A stretch of 64,000 bases of DNA from assembly GCF_024529975.1 (NCBI RefSeq), contig NZ_AP024898.1, positions 124,001-188,000 on the forward strand. Direction: 5' to 3'. The translations under genes and the position numbers were made by a program. Under the pieces are notes generated by a model. The model saw only the letters and a list, made by a program, of their open reading frames with translations, did no database searches and had not been told where the DNA came from. Positions 62,101 to 64,000 of this stretch are shown here, one piece after another (positions within the stretch are counted from its first letter, which is position 1; the number at the start of each line of letters is the position of its first letter). This stretch comes from Vibrio quintilis. GTDB taxonomy: Bacteria; Pseudomonadota; Gammaproteobacteria; Enterobacterales; Vibrionaceae.

Positions 62101-64000
62101 GCACTGAAGCCCGGCTGGCTGAAATCTGGCAACACTTGTTTGATATAGAACAGATTGGCCGGCATGATCACTTCTTTGAGTTAGGCGGTCATTCATTGCT
62201 GGCAATGCAGCTGATTGCCAGAATCCGGGACGAATTCAGTCAGGAACCGGCGCTGGCGACGATTTTTGCTCAGCCGGTGTTATGTGACTTAGCCCGGGCA
62301 CTTGCCGTCGCACCTGCGAAGCGACCTGCTCCGGACATTGTGCCGTATCAGTCTGATGTGCCACCGCCGTTATCGATGGCGCAGCAACGTTTATGGCTGC
62401 TGTCCCGTTTTCACCCCGAAGCAACGGCTGCTTACAACATGGTCGGCAGTATGTTGCTTGATGGTCCGCTGGATATTCCGGCACTCCGGCGGGCACTTGA
62501 TCATATCGTCAAACGTCACCATGTGCTGCGTAGTTATATTGAAGTCCGGGATGGTGAGCCGGTACTGCAGACCGGACCGCAAACACAGGGGATGAAACTG
62601 TCTGTGATCGACGGCGATTGCGATGTGCATGCCGGATTTCCGCCAGCATTTGATTTATCGGCCGGCCCGTTGATTCAGGCGCAACTGATCCGGCTGGATG
62701 AACAAACCCACCGGTTACGGCTCGCTATGCATCACATGATTTCGGATGGCTGGTCCGTCGGCATTCTTATCCGGGAAGTCAGTCAGCTTTATACAGCGTT
62801 TGTTCAGGCACAGCCCGATCCATTACCGGCGCTGCCGGTTCAGTATGGCGATTATGCGGCCTGGCAGCGGGAATATCTGCAGGGAGAGATGTTGCAGGAG
62901 CAGCAGCAATTCTGGACTGAGCAGTTACAGGGAATTCCGGATTGTCTGACGTTGCCCGCAGACCGGCCACGGCCCCAAAATCAGCAGTTTGCCGGTGCTA
63001 ATGTCACCCGGTTGCTGGATGAATCATTGACTTCGGCGCTGCATCAACTGAGTTATCAGAACCGCTGTACTTTATTTATGACTCTGATGTCAGGCTGGGC
63101 GGCCCTGATGGGACGGCTGGCAGGTCAGGATGATGTGGTGATCGGCACGCCGGTTGCCGGCCGGACACATACCGCACTGGAATCGCTGATCGGCATGTTT
63201 GTGAATACTCAGGCCATTCGGGTTGGTTTGTCAGACACAATGACCACGGCCGGTTTACTGGCGCAGGTGAAAGCAACGGTGCTGACTGCACAGGAATATC
63301 AGGATCTGCCATTTGAGCAGGTTGTTGAAGCGGTTTCTCCGACCCGAAGCCTGTCTCATTCACCGGTTTTTCAGGTGATGCTTGGATTGCAGAATCTGCC
63401 GGAAACAGATATTAATGTGCCGGGGCTGGTCTGCTCCGACGTTGAAACCGAAGTGATGACGGCCCAGTTTGATCTGAACCTGCAGCTGCATGAAACCGGC
63501 AACACGCTCATTGCTACCCTGAATTATTCAACGGCATTATTTGATGAAGCAACGGTGCAGCGCTATCTGGACTACTGGCAACAATTGCTGACAGCCATGA
63601 CGGCGACACCGGAAGTGCCACTCAGCCAGCTGCCAATTCTTGATGATGCAGAATACCGGCAGGTGACAGACGAATTTAATCAGACACAAACCACCTTCCC
63701 GAATGAACAACTGCCGGAAAATATCTGTGTGCATCAGCTGTTCGAACAGACGGTTATCCGCCAGCCAGAGGCAACGGCGGTGGTGTGTGAACAGCAGACA
63801 CTGACTTTCCGCGAGCTCAATCAGCAAGCCAATCAGCTGGCACGCTGGCTGGTGACTCAGGGTGTCTGTCCCGACAGCCGCGTTGCCGTATCGCTGGAGC
63901 GTAGTTGTGATCTGGTGGTCGCGCTGATGGCGACGTTGAAAGCGGGCGGTGCTTATGTACCACTTGATCCGGGATATCCGCAGGAGCGTCTGGCGTATAT
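59151..64000 (+). CDS. Non-ribosomal peptide synthetase (continues beyond window)
   Basis: At least 1616 codons are open from ATG 59151 to the window end. Order: condensation domain C1 (HHIAADG at 153-159); adenylation A1 (about 475-970; YTSGSTGKPKG at 628-638, NMYGPTETT); carrier protein PCP1 (LGGHSL at 1011-1016, phosphopantetheine Ser1015); condensation C2 (HHMISDG at 1194-1200); start of A2 (about 1529 on). Aligned by eye to GrsA, the A1 pocket reads D-I-L-Q-L-G-M-V-W plus Lys, a glycine-type code. An N-terminal C domain suggests an acylating starter or a later module. The ribosome site is weak. No tailoring genes are visible to the left. Confidence 0.93.
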   Translation, partial: MNKENKNSCENQDIPPSIIFPLSTPQQGIWFAHHVTPDAAGKVLKVAGFASLQGKIQPELMEAAARQAIHEAETLRISAFYDEGKLYQSVESFPDWHFSLIDLTEEDDPDRAARRWLKSRADFPLPLEQKQPLFDIALLKSGKSRFYLYCSTHHIAADGYGFMLFNTRLAEIYSSLVAGEPASPGDILGVAAQVEAEQAYRNSSSFLRDKEYWLAQMSQNYHAVSMASVPVSACTDVLSEQLRIQPETYNRLQTIARKHDSQLSTLLIALTSVYLHLMTGETSLLTGFIHSGRMSRALRRTTGLLANVLPLGIHVSPDMPLEALLEQVRLQVNATSRRSRFPAEDLRQMCGQNSTDDRWFSTIINYIPSGYRLNYGDVSSAITYTAIGPVDDFSFNIYDWGPELGFNLIFNANSALYQQEELQRHIRRFHHFLTRISCSENPFPCQTNILSAEEHAQIMTRFQGISLDYPRTQCIHHLFEQQAMCRSDATAVVSHDCSLTYGELNARANQLAHGLIEKGVQPGRCVAIAVERSCDMVVAMLATLKAGAAYVPLDPVFPAQRLQYMVADSQPAVLISDSSMVLEDTIGSHLTGLDIIDLKQDRQWFSQLPETNPGVPALNAEQLAYVIYTSGSTGKPKGVMVPHRSVMNFLLSQQQQNDVTQDTRLLAVTTISFDIHVLEIYLPLICGGELHLAGKNLSRDGDALGQYLIAHNITLFQATPATWKLLLASSWHGSRKLTGLIGGESFSKGLADTILSRVGRLRNMYGPTETTVWSATWDIRETDPCVLIGHPVANTRIYLLDAQRKLVPVGAVGEIYIAGDGVTHGYLNRQDLTEAAFVDDPFSTQSGALMYRTGDLARQHANGAIECLGRCDFQVKIRGYRIEPGEIESLLLACEGIDDAVVSAADIRGGEPVLVAYLITRTGIGTNDLKTQLRARLPDYMVPVAYVAMEAFPLTPNGKVDRKALPAPDISALSRNGYEAPQEGTEARLAEIWQHLFDIEQIGRHDHFFELGGHSLLAMQLIARIRDEFSQEPALATIFAQPVLCDLARALAVAPAKRPAPDIVPYQSDVPPPLSMAQQRLWLLSRFHPEATAAYNMVGSMLLDGPLDIPALRRALDHIVKRHHVLRSYIEVRDGEPVLQTGPQTQGMKLSVIDGDCDVHAGFPPAFDLSAGPLIQAQLIRLDEQTHRLRLAMHHMISDGWSVGILIREVSQLYTAFVQAQPDPLPALPVQYGDYAAWQREYLQGEMLQEQQQFWTEQLQGIPDCLTLPADRPRPQNQQFAGANVTRLLDESLTSALHQLSYQNRCTLFMTLMSGWAALMGRLAGQDDVVIGTPVAGRTHTALESLIGMFVNTQAIRVGLSDTMTTAGLLAQVKATVLTAQEYQDLPFEQVVEAVSPTRSLSHSPVFQVMLGLQNLPETDINVPGLVCSDVETEVMTAQFDLNLQLHETGNTLIATLNYSTALFDEATVQRYLDYWQQLLTAMTATPEVPLSQLPILDDAEYRQVTDEFNQTQTTFPNEQLPENICVHQLFEQTVIRQPEATAVVCEQQTLTFRELNQQANQLARWLVTQGVCPDSRVAVSLERSCDLVVALMATLKAGGAYVPLDPGYPQERLAY

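Noticed and set aside
1..64000. tRNA, rRNA, CRISPR arrays and insertion sequences
   Set aside because: I saw no tRNA-like or rRNA-like sequence, no regularly spaced direct repeats and no transposase-like protein. The dispersed palindromes are irregularly spaced and are not a CRISPR array.

Overview
The window looks like chromosomal DNA of a gamma-proteobacterium of the Vibrio group. This is inferred from protein families and gene orders: the mtlA-mtlD-mtlR cluster, an M23 peptidase/bactofilin pair, NhaD, several methyl-accepting chemotaxis proteins, a GAF-GGDEF protein and DUF3299. A short palindromic intergenic repeat (arms TATACCCAA...AACCTGAA, core CTGCATCTTCAGGTT) recurs about a dozen times. 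No rRNA, tRNA, CRISPR array, insertion sequence or prophage is visible. Most genes are ordinary chromosomal genes; the AT-rich 3' end with a large NRPS gene looks accessory.

Layout. 1-4.9 kb: a beta-glucoside/chitobiose-type PTS locus (GH1 phospho-glycosidase, two EIIC paralogues, one EIIB, a LacI-type regulator) with LacI-like operator palindromes. 5-6.8 kb: a CI-like regulator, a candidate small RNA and an unknown protein. 6.9-11.1 kb: the mannitol operon mtlA-mtlD-mtlR behind three CRP-like sites. 11.4-12.8 kb: an M23 peptidase overlapping a bactofilin. 13.2-18.5 kb: an Hsp70 of the HscC type facing a J-domain membrane protein and a DUF1266 protein, a specialised chaperone module. 19-25.4 kb: single genes (GNAT, PHP phosphatase, PAP2, GT1 glycosyltransferase, ArfB, an S24 repressor under a LexA-like box, a 17-codon ORF unit, RsgA). 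25.5-28.9 kb: divergent ppsA and ppsR, the enzyme and its regulatory kinase/phosphorylase.

29-41 kb: a DUF2971 protein, two chemoreceptors, a SemiSWEET-like protein, an orphan ParD-like protein, a GAF-GGDEF cyclase, a histidine phosphatase and a Fic toxin-antitoxin pair whose antitoxin appears fused to a winged-helix domain. 40-44.6 kb: an AraC regulator before azlC-azlD, a secreted PEBP-domain protein and an FAH-family hydrolase. 44.7-48.9 kb: nhaD, a LysR regulator, a DMT transporter interrupted by an amber codon, and an ABM monooxygenase. 49-55 kb: phoA, DUF3299, a methyltransferase, RDD and YcxB-like membrane proteins, and an Fe-S oxidoreductase half. 55-57 kb: a third chemoreceptor. 57.4-58 kb: remains of a malonate-decarboxylase locus (mdcH and LysR fragments). 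After 1.2 kb of AT-rich DNA an NRPS gene starts at 59151 and runs off the window (C-A-PCP-C-A...). Its first A domain has a glycine-type code by my manual alignment.

The observations most worth following up are the Fic/antitoxin fusion, the repeat copies that supply C-terminal codons and stops to neighbouring genes, the amber-interrupted transporter, the LexA-like box on the S24 repressor, two unannotated short transcription units, and the NRPS.
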